Made by a program: the position numbers and the translations under genes. 64,000 nt of DNA, from NCBI GenBank assembly GCA_944385025.1, contig CALWVQ010000042.1, positions 62,001 to 126,000 on the forward strand, written 5' to 3'. Below, in pieces: positions 8,858-18,000 of the stretch (position 1 is the first letter of the stretch; every line of letters starts with the position of its first letter). The notes beneath the pieces are model-generated. The model had not been told where the DNA came from. It was given only the letters and a program-made list of their open reading frames with translations, and did no database searches. This DNA comes from an uncultured Eubacterium sp. (lineage in GTDB: Bacteria > Bacillota > Clostridia > Oscillospirales > Acutalibacteraceae).

Positions 8858-9799
8858 ATGAAAAAAGTATTCATTGACGGAAAAGACGGAACAACAGGAT
8901 TAAAAATATACAACAGATTTGAAAACAGAGATGATATTGAGCTTCTTGTTATCGACCCTGAAAAGAGAAAAGACCCTAAAGAACGATCAAGGCTGATAAA
9001 CGAAAGCGACATTACCTTTCTTTGTCTGCCTGACGCGGCATCTATTGAAGCTGTTTCTCTTGTAGAAAACGACAAGACAAAAATACTTGACACCTCAACT
9101 GCCCACAGAACTCTTGAGGGTTGGGCTTACGGATTTCCCGAATTAAGCAAAAGACACAGAGAGCTGATTGAAACCTCAAACAGAATTGCAGTTCCCGGCT
9201 GTTATGCCAGCGGATTTAACTCGATAGTTTATCCCCTTATAAAAAACGGCTTTATTGAAAGTAATTACGATGTTGTTTGCTTTGCTTTAAGCGGATATAC
9301 GGGAGCAGGCAAAAAAGGCATTGCACAGTATGAGGACGAAAACAGAGATAAGGAGCTTGACTCACCGAGGCTTTATGCTTTGTCACAGCATCACAAGCAC
9401 CTTAAAGAGATGAAAGCCATAAGCGGTCTTGACAAAGAGCCGATATTCGCACCTACTATTTGCGACTATCCACAGGGTATGGTGGTAAGCGTTGCCCTTT
9501 ATACTGACAAGATGGTGAAAAAATATTCACCAAGTGATATTTGCAGTATGTTTAAGGAGCATTACGGCAAAAGCGAAATTGTAAAGGTAAGAGATTTAGG
9601 CTACACGGAAAATATGATTGCCTCAAACACCTTTGCAGACCGTGACGATATGGAAATTGAAATAAACGGCAACGAGGACAGAGTTATTATCACCTCACGT
9701 TTTGACAATCTGGGAAAAGGGGCATCAGGTGCGGCTATCCAGTGTATGAACATTGCCATAGGAACAGACGAAAAAACAGGACTAAACATAGGAGAATAA
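8858..9799 (+). CDS. argC: N-acetyl-gamma-glutamyl-phosphate reductase (short type)
   Basis: A 313-residue NADPH-dependent reductase, third step of arginine synthesis (N-acetylglutamyl phosphate to the semialdehyde). Seen: N-terminal nucleotide-binding segment VFIDGKDGTTG, LDTSTAHR, the catalytic Cys in AVPGCYASGFN, and the C-terminal GASGAAIQCMNIA. The DGTTGL start and about 310 residues mark the short (type 2) AGPR family rather than the longer form. First gene of the operon, directly after a consensus promoter; argJ follows after 4 bases. Confidence 0.95.
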   Translation: MKKVFIDGKDGTTGLKIYNRFENRDDIELLVIDPEKRKDPKERSRLINESDITFLCLPDAASIEAVSLVENDKTKILDTSTAHRTLEGWAYGFPELSKRHRELIETSNRIAVPGCYASGFNSIVYPLIKNGFIESNYDVVCFALSGYTGAGKKGIAQYEDENRDKELDSPRLYALSQHHKHLKEMKAISGLDKEPIFAPTICDYPQGMVVSVALYTDKMVKKYSPSDICSMFKEHYGKSEIVKVRDLGYTENMIASNTFADRDDMEIEINGNEDRVIITSRFDNLGKGASGAAIQCMNIAIGTDEKTGLNIGE

Positions 9800-9803
9800 A
9801 AAA

Positions 9804-11045
9804 ATGAAAATTATAGAGGGCGGAATTTGTGCGGCTAAAGGATTTAAGGCAAACGGTACTTACTGCGGAATTAAAAGACCGGCAAACGACAATCCAAGCA
9901 TCAAACACAAAAATGATATATGCTTATACGTAAGCGACGTGGTATGCAACGCTGCTGCGGTATATACACAAAACAAGGTAAAAGGCGCGCCTATTACTGT
10001 TACAAAGGCAAACCTTGAAAAAAGCGGCAACAAGGCTATTGCCGTTATTGCAAACTCAAAAAATGCCAACACCTGCAATGCGGACGGTGTTGAAAAAGCA
10101 GACAAAATGTGTCAGCTTGTGGCAGATGAGCTTAATATTCCAAAGGAACAGGTAATAGTTGCTTCTACAGGAGTTATAGGTCAAATTCTTCCTATTGAGC
10201 CTATTGAACAGGCAGTGCCTGTTTTGGCAAAAGGTCTTTGCTACAACAAAAATCTTGAGGCGGCAACGGCTATAATGACTACCGACACGGTAAAGAAAGA
10301 GTATGCCGTTGAATTTGAAATCGGCGGCGCTGTTTGTCATTTAGGCGGAATGGCAAAGGGTTCGGGTATGATTCATCCAAATATGGCGACTACCCTTAAC
10401 TTCATAACTACTGACTGTGCAATCAGCAGTGAGCTTCTTCAAAAAGCGTTAAGCGAGATTACAAAGGTTACTTACAACTGTCTTTCTATTGACGGTGACA
10501 CCTCAACAAACGATATGGTTTGCATTTTGGCAAACGGTCTTGCCAATAACGAGGAAATCTCACAGGAAAATGAGAGCTATGAAACATTTAAGTCTGCTCT
10601 TTATGAGGTTATGGCTAACCTTACAAGAATGCTGGCAAAAGACGGAGAGGGCGCAACAAAGCTTCTTGAGTGTATTTGCTCGGGTGCTCCCGACAAAGAT
10701 ACGGCAATAACTGTTGCAAAAAGCGTTATCTGCTCCTCCCTTTTCAAGTCGGCAATGTTCGGCGAGGACGCCAACTGGGGCAGAGTTCTCTGCGCTATCG
10801 GTTATGCCGACGCAGAATTTGACATTGACAAGGTTGACGTTGACCTTAAAAGTGACAAAGGTATAATCACAGTATGCAAAAACGGCTCGGGCGTTGAATT
10901 CAGCGAAGAAAAGGCGGCTGAAGTGCTTTCAAGCGATGAGATTTATATTTTAATTAATCTTAACCAAGGTGACTGCGACGCTACCGCTTGGGGCTGTGAC
11001 TTGACATATGATTACGTTAAAATAAACGGCGACTACAGAACCTGA
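9804..11045 (+). CDS. argJ: Ornithine acetyltransferase (ArgJ), possibly bifunctional
   Basis: A 413-residue enzyme that moves acetyl from N-acetylornithine to glutamate, closing the cyclic arginine pathway. The precursor self-cleaves before a Thr nucleophile; here the site is NMAT in MIHPNMATT, with the Thr at residue 196. The C-terminal block KSAMFGEDANWGR is also typical. No separate argA is in the operon, which fits a cyclic pathway started or maintained by ArgJ; whether it also uses acetyl-CoA cannot be told from sequence alone. GGAG ribosome site 9 bases before the ATG. Confidence 0.95.
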   Translation: MKIIEGGICAAKGFKANGTYCGIKRPANDNPSIKHKNDICLYVSDVVCNAAAVYTQNKVKGAPITVTKANLEKSGNKAIAVIANSKNANTCNADGVEKADKMCQLVADELNIPKEQVIVASTGVIGQILPIEPIEQAVPVLAKGLCYNKNLEAATAIMTTDTVKKEYAVEFEIGGAVCHLGGMAKGSGMIHPNMATTLNFITTDCAISSELLQKALSEITKVTYNCLSIDGDTSTNDMVCILANGLANNEEISQENESYETFKSALYEVMANLTRMLAKDGEGATKLLECICSGAPDKDTAITVAKSVICSSLFKSAMFGEDANWGRVLCAIGYADAEFDIDKVDVDLKSDKGIITVCKNGSGVEFSEEKAAEVLSSDEIYILINLNQGDCDATAWGCDLTYDYVKINGDYRT

Positions 11046-11061
11046 TACAAGGAGTAACAAA

Positions 11062-11937
11062 ATGAACATTGACAATCAGATGAACATTGACAACCAAATG
11101 AAGGCGGAGATACTTGCTCACGCTCTGCCAAACATTCAAATGTATAGAAAAAAGACTATTGTAGTTAAATACGGCGGCAACGCAATGATTAACGAGGAGC
11201 TGAAAGAGGCTGTTATGCGTGACCTTGTACTTTTGACTACGGTAGGTATCAGAGTTGTACTTGTTCACGGCGGCGGCCCTGCTATTAACAAAACTCTTGA
11301 CAAAATGAACATTGAAAGCAAGTTTGTGGACGGTTTGCGAGTTACTGACAAAGATACCGTTGACGTGGTACAGATGGTGCTTGCAGGAAAGGTAAACAAG
11401 GACCTTGCCTGTCAAATCGGAAACTTGGGCGGTCACGCAATCGGTCTTTCAGGTATGGACGGCAATATGCTCAAGTGCAAACCTCTTGACAAAGAGCACG
11501 GATATGTGGGCGAAATTACAGAGATTAATATGGACGCTGTTGTGGAAATTCTAAACAACAGCTGGATACCTGTTATCTCCACTATTGGCTATGATGATGA
11601 GGGCAACTGCTACAACATTAATGCAGACACGGCTGCTGCAGCGATCGCAGGTGCATTAAAGGCAGAGGCTCTTGTTTCTATGACTGATATTGTAGGTCTT
11701 CTTCGTGACAAGGACGACGACAGCACTCTTATCCACAGAGTTTACATAAGCGACACACCTGCCCTTATTGCCGAGGGAATAATCAGCGGCGGTATGATAC
11801 CGAAAATTGACAGTATGACCCAGGCAATAAGAGAGGGAGTTAAAAAAGCATTTATTATTGACGGACGTGTTCCCCACTCCATTCTTATGGAGCTTTTAAC
11901 TGACGAAGGTATGGGAACAATGTTCAGAAGCAGGTGA
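11062..11937 (+). CDS. argB: N-acetylglutamate kinase
   Basis: A 291-residue amino-acid kinase that phosphorylates N-acetylglutamate, second step of arginine synthesis. Seen: VVKYGGNAM (phosphate binding), LVHGGGPAIN, the NADTAAAAIAGAL substrate segment and SGGMIPKIDSM. The N-terminus begins with a perfect amino-acid tandem repeat, MNIDNQ twice, then M, made by an 18-base near-identical duplication right after the start. Three in-frame ATGs result (11062, 11080, 11098); the strong AAGGAG 7 bases before the first favours 11062. The kinase core starts near residue 30, so any start would give an intact domain. Confidence 0.95.
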   Translation: MNIDNQMNIDNQMKAEILAHALPNIQMYRKKTIVVKYGGNAMINEELKEAVMRDLVLLTTVGIRVVLVHGGGPAINKTLDKMNIESKFVDGLRVTDKDTVDVVQMVLAGKVNKDLACQIGNLGGHAIGLSGMDGNMLKCKPLDKEHGYVGEITEINMDAVVEILNNSWIPVISTIGYDDEGNCYNINADTAAAAIAGALKAEALVSMTDIVGLLRDKDDDSTLIHRVYISDTPALIAEGIISGGMIPKIDSMTQAIREGVKKAFIIDGRVPHSILMELLTDEGMGTMFRSR

Positions 11938-11941
11938 TATA

Positions 11942-13102
11942 ATGAACACAAAGGAACTTGACAAGGAATATGTGGCTCACGCTTACGGCAGATTTGACGT
12001 GGTGCTTACCGAAGGAAAAGGCTCAACGCTATATGACGAAAAAGGTAAAAAATACATAGATTTCGGTTCAGGTATCGGAGTTACAGCTTTTGGCATCGGT
12101 GACGACGAATGGAAAAAAGCTGTTGAATCACAATTGGACAAATTACAGCACGTAAGCAATCTCTACTACACGTAGCCTTGTGCAAAACTTGCAGAGCTTT
12201 TATGTAAAAAAACGGGTATGAAAAAAGTGTTTTTTGGTAACAGCGGTGCTGAAGCAAACGAGGGTGCAATTAAGTTTGCAAGAAAGTACAGCTTTGACAA
12301 ATACGGCGAAGGCAGAAGCACAATAATCACCCTTGAAAATTCATTTCACGGCAGGACTATAACAACTCTTGCGGCAACAGGACAGGAAAGCTTTCACACA
12401 ACTTTCGGACCTTTTACAGAGGGCTTTAAATACTGCAAGGCAAACGATGTTAAAATGCTTGAAGAAATGGCAACCGACGACGTTTGCGCCGTTATGTTTG
12501 AATGTGTGCAGGGTGAAGGCGGAGTAAACAATCTGGATTATGATTTTGTAAAAGCTATTGAAAAAATCGCCAAAGAAAAAGACATTCTTATGGTGGTTGA
12601 CGAGGTACAGACGGGAAACGGCAGAACAGGTAAATATTTTGCATATCAAAACTTTGACATTTGCCCCGACATTGTTTCTACTGCAAAGGGAATGGCAGGA
12701 GGACTGCCTATGGGAGCAGTTCTTTTCGGTGAAAAGTTAAAGGACACGGTTGTAGCAGGCTCTCACGGTTCAACATTCGGCGGAAACCCTATTTGTGCGG
12801 CAGGCGCCTGCTCAATAGTTGAAAGAATCGACGATGGATTTTTAGCAGAGGTTACTGAAAAAAGCCAATACATAAGAAACTTTTTATCGGCAGTAAATGG
12901 CGTAAAATCAATTTCCGGTATGGGACTTATGCTGGGAATTGAGGTTGACGGCGACGCAAAGGAAATTGCAAACAAATGTCTTGAAAAGGGACTGCTTGTA
13001 CTTACTGCAAAAACGAAAATAAGACTTCTTCCTGCTCTTAACATCAGCAAAGAAGAGCTTGACGAGGGATTAAATATTATGAAAGAGGTAATTGAGAAAT
13101 GA
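11942..13102 (+). pseudogene. argD: Acetylornithine aminotransferase interrupted by one in-frame amber codon
   Basis: A class-III PLP aminotransferase (N-acetylornithine to the semialdehyde) in its usual operon place. The frame reads SNLYYT-stop-PCAKLAELLCKKTG: codon 78 is TAG (12173-12175), where a Glu codon (GAG) is expected, one base change away. Frame and homology continue without another lesion through FGNSGAEANEGAIKFARKY, NSFHGRTI, the VDEVQTGNGRTGK Asp-Glu-Val-Gln motif, the PLP Lys in STAKGMAGGLPMGA and HGSTFGGNP to 13102. So it is a single nonsense change, a readthrough site, or an assembly error. A truncated 77-residue product would be inactive; internal restart at ATG 12218 would lose the first 92 residues. 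Confidence 0.9.
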
Positions 13103-14001
13103 AACATTTGTTAAAATTGCAGGATTTAGACCAGACAGATATTTTAGACATTCTGAATCTTGCCGACCAGCTCAAGTATGAAACAAAGCACGGTATCGAG
13201 CATCATCACCTTAAGGGCAAAACTCTGGGTATGATTTTTCAGAAAAGCTCAACTCGTACAAGAGTAAGTTTTGAGACAGGTATGTACCAGCTTGGCGGTC
13301 AGGCTCTTTTCCTTTCTAACAGAGATTTGCAAATAGGCAGAGGTGAACCTGTTGAGGATACTGCAAGAGTTCTTTCACGTTACCTTGACGGTATTATGAT
13401 CAGAACCTTTGAGCAGAAAGAGGTTGAGGATTTGGCAAAATACGGCTCAATTCCTATCATCAACGGTCTTACAGACTACTGCCATCCCTGTCAGGTACTT
13501 GCTGACCTTATGACAATCCGTGAATACAAAAAAAGCTTTGAGGGCTTGAAGTTCTGTTTTATCGGCGACGGAAACAATATGGCAAACAGCCTTATCATCG
13601 GTGCAATCAAAATGGGTATGAGCTGTGCTATCGCCTGCCCTGACGGTTACAAACCTGATGCTGAAATTATGGAATGGGCTGAAGAAAACGGCGATTTTAT
13701 GTGCAGTGACGATATTCTTGCCTGTGCAAAGGACGCTGACGTGCTTTACACTGACGTTTGGGCTTCTATGGGTCAGGAAGAGGAAAAAGCAGAGCGTGAA
13801 AAAGTATTTGAAAAATTCCAGATTAACGACGATGTTATTTCAGTTGCAAAAGAGGACGTTATGGTACTTCACTGTCTTCCTGCTCACAGAGGCGAGGAAA
13901 TTACAGCCAAGGTACTTGAAATGCACGCTGACGAAATTTTTGACGAGGCTGAAAACAGACTGCACGCTCAAAAGGCAGTGCTTGTTAAGCTGTTAGGTTA
14001 A
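13099..14001 (+). CDS. argF: Ornithine carbamoyltransferase
   Basis: A 300-residue transcarbamylase forming citrulline from ornithine and carbamoyl phosphate. Seen: carbamoyl-phosphate loop SSTRTRVSFE, HPCQVLADL, and the ornithine-binding HCLPAHRGEE near the C-terminus. The start overlaps the argD stop by 4 bases, so translation of argF may depend on ribosomes arriving through argD, which matters given the amber codon upstream. GAGG site about 10 bases before the ATG. Next to carAB, whose product it consumes. Confidence 0.96.
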   Translation: MKHLLKLQDLDQTDILDILNLADQLKYETKHGIEHHHLKGKTLGMIFQKSSTRTRVSFETGMYQLGGQALFLSNRDLQIGRGEPVEDTARVLSRYLDGIMIRTFEQKEVEDLAKYGSIPIINGLTDYCHPCQVLADLMTIREYKKSFEGLKFCFIGDGNNMANSLIIGAIKMGMSCAIACPDGYKPDAEIMEWAEENGDFMCSDDILACAKDADVLYTDVWASMGQEEEKAEREKVFEKFQINDDVISVAKEDVMVLHCLPAHRGEEITAKVLEMHADEIFDEAENRLHAQKAVLVKLLG

Positions 14002-14005
14002 TATT

Positions 14006-15082
14006 ATGATGGATAATAAAATTTACATTTGCCTTGCAAACGGCGACATATTTGAGGGCAAAAGCTTCGGGGCAAAAGGCGAGGTTACGGGAGAGCTTGT
14101 ATTTACCACAGGTATGGGCGGATATATTGAAACCTTAACCGACCCCAGCTATTTCGGTCAGATAGTTATGCAGACATTCCCGCTTATCGGCAACTACGGT
14201 TTTATTGACGATGATATGGAGTGTGAAAAATCTGCTGTAAAGGCTTACATTGTACGTGAATACTGCGACGCACCTTCTAACTTCAGGTGCGGTAAAACTC
14301 TTGAGCAATATCTCACCGAAAACAACATTGTTGGCGTGTATGACGTTGACACAAGAGAGATAACAAAAACTATAAGAGAATACGGCGTTATGAATGCCGT
14401 TATTACCACAAATCCAAGCACAGTTGATATGGATAAACTAAAGGCTTATAAGGTGGAAAACGCTGTTAAAAGCGTGTCATCTCAAAAGCCTTATATGAGC
14501 GGTTCAAATGAACACAAATTCAACGTTGTGCTTATTGACTACGGCACAAAGAAAAACATTGTCCGCGAGCTTAACAAAAGGGGCTGTAATGTTGCCGTTG
14601 TACCCTACAACACAAAGGCGGATGATATTTTAAGCCTTGACCCTGACGGAATTATGCTTTCAAACGGTCCCGGCGACCCTGAAGAAAACGTTGAGGCTAT
14701 TGAAGAGCTTAAAAAGCTTGTAGGCAAAAAGCCGATTTTTGCTATCTGCCTCGGTCATCAGCTTTTAGCTCTTTCACAAGGGGCAGAAACAAGCAAGCTG
14801 AAATACGGTCACCGCGGCGTTAATCAGCCTGTTAAAAATCTGGAAACAGGCAGAACTTACATTTCATCTCAAAATCACGGCTATGCTGTTGAAAACGACA
14901 CCGTGGAAAAAACGGGAGGAAAAATCAGCTACATTAACGCTAACGACTCCACCTGCGAGGGTATCGACTATCCCGACAAAAAGGCATTTTCGGTACAGTT
15001 TCACCCGGAAGCTTGTTCAGGACCGCACGACACAAGGTTTATTTTTGATAAATTTATTGCAATGATGGGAGGTAACGAATAA
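14006..15082 (+). CDS. carA: Carbamoyl-phosphate synthase small (glutaminase) subunit
   Basis: A 358-residue glutamine amidotransferase that delivers ammonia to CarB. Seen: N-terminal CPSase domain (GYIETLTDPSYFGQ), class-I glutaminase with nucleophile Cys in FAICLGHQLLA, SSQNHGYAV, and the His-Glu pair in VQFHPEACSGP. Begins with two consecutive ATGs. The stop shares bases with the carB start (TAATG), so the subunits are translationally coupled. Confidence 0.95.
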   Translation: MMDNKIYICLANGDIFEGKSFGAKGEVTGELVFTTGMGGYIETLTDPSYFGQIVMQTFPLIGNYGFIDDDMECEKSAVKAYIVREYCDAPSNFRCGKTLEQYLTENNIVGVYDVDTREITKTIREYGVMNAVITTNPSTVDMDKLKAYKVENAVKSVSSQKPYMSGSNEHKFNVVLIDYGTKKNIVRELNKRGCNVAVVPYNTKADDILSLDPDGIMLSNGPGDPEENVEAIEELKKLVGKKPIFAICLGHQLLALSQGAETSKLKYGHRGVNQPVKNLETGRTYISSQNHGYAVENDTVEKTGGKISYINANDSTCEGIDYPDKKAFSVQFHPEACSGPHDTRFIFDKFIAMMGGNE

Positions 15083-18000
15083 TGCCTCTTAACAAAGATA
15101 TAAAAAAAGTTTTAGTTATAGGTTCAGGTCCTATCGTAATCGGTCAGGCGGCTGAATTCGACTACGCAGGCGCACAGGCGTGCCGTGTGCTTAAAGACGA
15201 GGGTATCGAGGTTGTGCTTGTAAACTCCAACCCTGCTACCATTATGACGGACAAGGCACTTGCCGACCATATTTATCTTGAGCCTTTAACTGAAGAAACG
15301 GTAAAGAGAATAATTGAAAAAGAGCGCCCCGACTCTATTCTCTGCGGTCTCGGAGGACAGACAGGACTTACCATAGGTATGCAGCTGGCAAAAGACGGCT
15401 ATCTTGACAAAATGGGAGTTAAACTTTTAGGTACTGACGCAGAGGCTATCGACAAAGCAGAGGACAGGCAGATGTTTAGGGACACTATGGTTAAAATCAA
15501 CCAGCCTGTTGTTCCCAGCGATATTGCCACTACTGTTGAACACGCCAAAGAGATTGCAAAAGAAATCGGCTATCCCGTAATTATAAGACCTGCATTTACA
15601 TTAGGCGGTGCAGGCGGCGGCGTTGCATATGATGAAAAAGAACTTGAAATTATTGCTAAAAACGGTTTAATGCTCTCCCCTATCACACAGGTGCTTGTTG
15701 AAAGATATATTGCAGGCTGGAAAGAGATAGAGTTTGAGGTAATGCGTGACAGCGTGGGCAATGTTATTGCTGTATGCTCTATGGAAAACTTTGACCCTGT
15801 CGGCGTTCACACAGGGGACAGCATTGTTATTGCTCCTGCCGTTACACTTGCAGACAAGGAATATCAGATGCTGCGTTCAGCATCTCTTGACATTATAACG
15901 GAACTTGGCATTGAAGGCGGCTGCAACTGTCAGTTTGCCCTTAACCCCGAAAGTTTTGAATATTCTGTAATCGAGGTAAATCCCAGAGTTTCACGTTCTT
16001 CGGCGCTTGCGTCAAAGGCGACAGGCTATCCTATCGCAAAGGTTACCACAAAAATTGCTTTAGGCTACACACTTGACGAAATTAAAAACGACATCACAGG
16101 CAAAACCTGCGCCTGCTTTGAGCCAACTCTTGACTATGTGGTAGTTAAACTGCCAAAATGGCCTTTTGACAAGTTTGTAAATGCCTCGAGAAAGCTGGGC
16201 ACACAGATGAAAGCCACAGGCGAGGTAATGAGCATTGCACCTACCTTTGAGATGGCTGTAATGAAAGCTGTCAGAGGCGCTGAAATCGGTCTTGACACGC
16301 TTAACAACAAGGCTCTTGACGGTGTTGACATCAGAGAAAAGCTGAAAGACCAAGATGATATAAGAATGTTCACCGTCTTTAAAGCACTTAAGGAGGGTGT
16401 TTCTATTGATGAGATACACTCCGTTACAATGATAGACGAGTGGTTTTTAAGTAAACTTAAAAATCTTGCAGACTACGAAAAAGAGATTAAAGGGATGCCT
16501 TTATCTGAAGAAATGTATCTGAGGGGTAAAAAGCTCGGATACACCGACAAGGCGCTTGAAAGAATAAGCGGCGGCTCCCTTGCTTATCACAGAAACTGCG
16601 TTTACAAGATGGTTGACACCTGCGGCGCTGAATTTGAGGCGGAAACGCCCTACTTCTACTCGACTTATGACAATCACTGCGAGGCAAGAAGTCTTGAAAG
16701 TTCAGGTAAAGAAAAGATTATCGTTTTAGGTTCAGGTCCTATAAGAATCGGTCAGGGCATTGAGTTTGACTACTCCTCTGTTCACTGCGTATGGACTTTA
16801 AAGGAATTAGGATACGAGGTTATTATCATCAACAACAACCCTGAAACCGTATCAACAGACTTTGACACAGGCGACCGACTTTACTTTGAACCCCTTACCG
16901 ATGAGGATGTAATGAACATCATCAAGGCGGAAAACCCCATAGGCGTTGTTGTTGCTTTCGGCGGTCAAACGGCAATTAAGCTGACTAAATTCCTTGACGA
17001 CAACGGCATTACTATTTTCGGCACCAGTGCAAAATCTATTGACGTTGCCGAGGACAGAGAAAAGTTTGACGCTCTCCTTGAAAAGTTCGGCATTTTCAGA
17101 CCGAAGGGTGAAAGCGTTATGACTATGGAAGAGGCGCTTGCCTCTGCAAATCGTTTAGGCTACCCTGTTCTTTTAAGACCGTCTTATGTAATCGGCGGTC
17201 AGAATATGACTATCGCTTACACTGACGACGATACCAAGCAGTATATGGAGATTATCCTCTCTCAAGGCATTGAAAATCCTGTGCTTGTGGACAAGTATAT
17301 GATGGGAACAGAGCTTGAGGTGGACTGCATAAGCGACGGAACTGACGTTCTTATCCCAGGTATTATGGAGCATATTGAAAGAGCGGGTGTTCATTCAGGC
17401 GACTCCATTGCAGTATATCCGCCGTATAATCTTAACGATATGATGCTGGAGAAGATATGCAAGGTATCAACCGACCTTGCCCTTTCTCTTGAAACAAAGG
17501 GACTTGTAAATATTCAGTACCTTATTTACCAAAACGAGCTTTACGTCATTGAGGTTAATCCAAGAGCGTCGAGAACAATACCTTATATAAGCAAGGTGAC
17601 AGGCGTTCCTATGGTTGAACTTGCCACTAAAATAATGGTGGGAGCTTCCCTGAAAGACCTTGACTACGGCACAGGACTTTACAGAACACCGCCCTACTAC
17701 GCTGTTAAGGTTCCTGTTTTCAGCTTTGAAAAGCTTAACGATGTAAACTCTAAATTAGGTCCTGAAATGAAATCAACAGGCGAGGTTTTGGGTGTCGGCA
17801 AAAATCTTATTGAGGCGCTGTTTAAGGGACTTGTTTCGGCAGGCTTTAAAACAGATTTTCACAAACGTGAAAAGCACGGCGTTTTGATTACCGTTACAAA
17901 GCAGGACAGATTTGAAATAGTTAATCTTGCCAAAAAGCTGGACGATTTAGGGGCTCATATTTGGGCTACTCCCGAAACGGCAAAAGCTATCGAAAGCCTT

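Noticed and set aside
8767..9093. Minus-strand 108-residue frame over the arg promoter
   Set aside because: It covers the arg promoter and the argC start and has Ser-rich, unrelated sequence typical of a shadow frame.
12173..12175. Genome-wide reassignment of TAG
   Set aside because: trkA and the ThrE C-terminal subunit end in TAG at the expected lengths, and no other gene here has an internal TAG.
11942..13102. Two separate genes in place of argD
   Set aside because: Both pieces share one frame, the homology is continuous, and the only break is one TAG codon.
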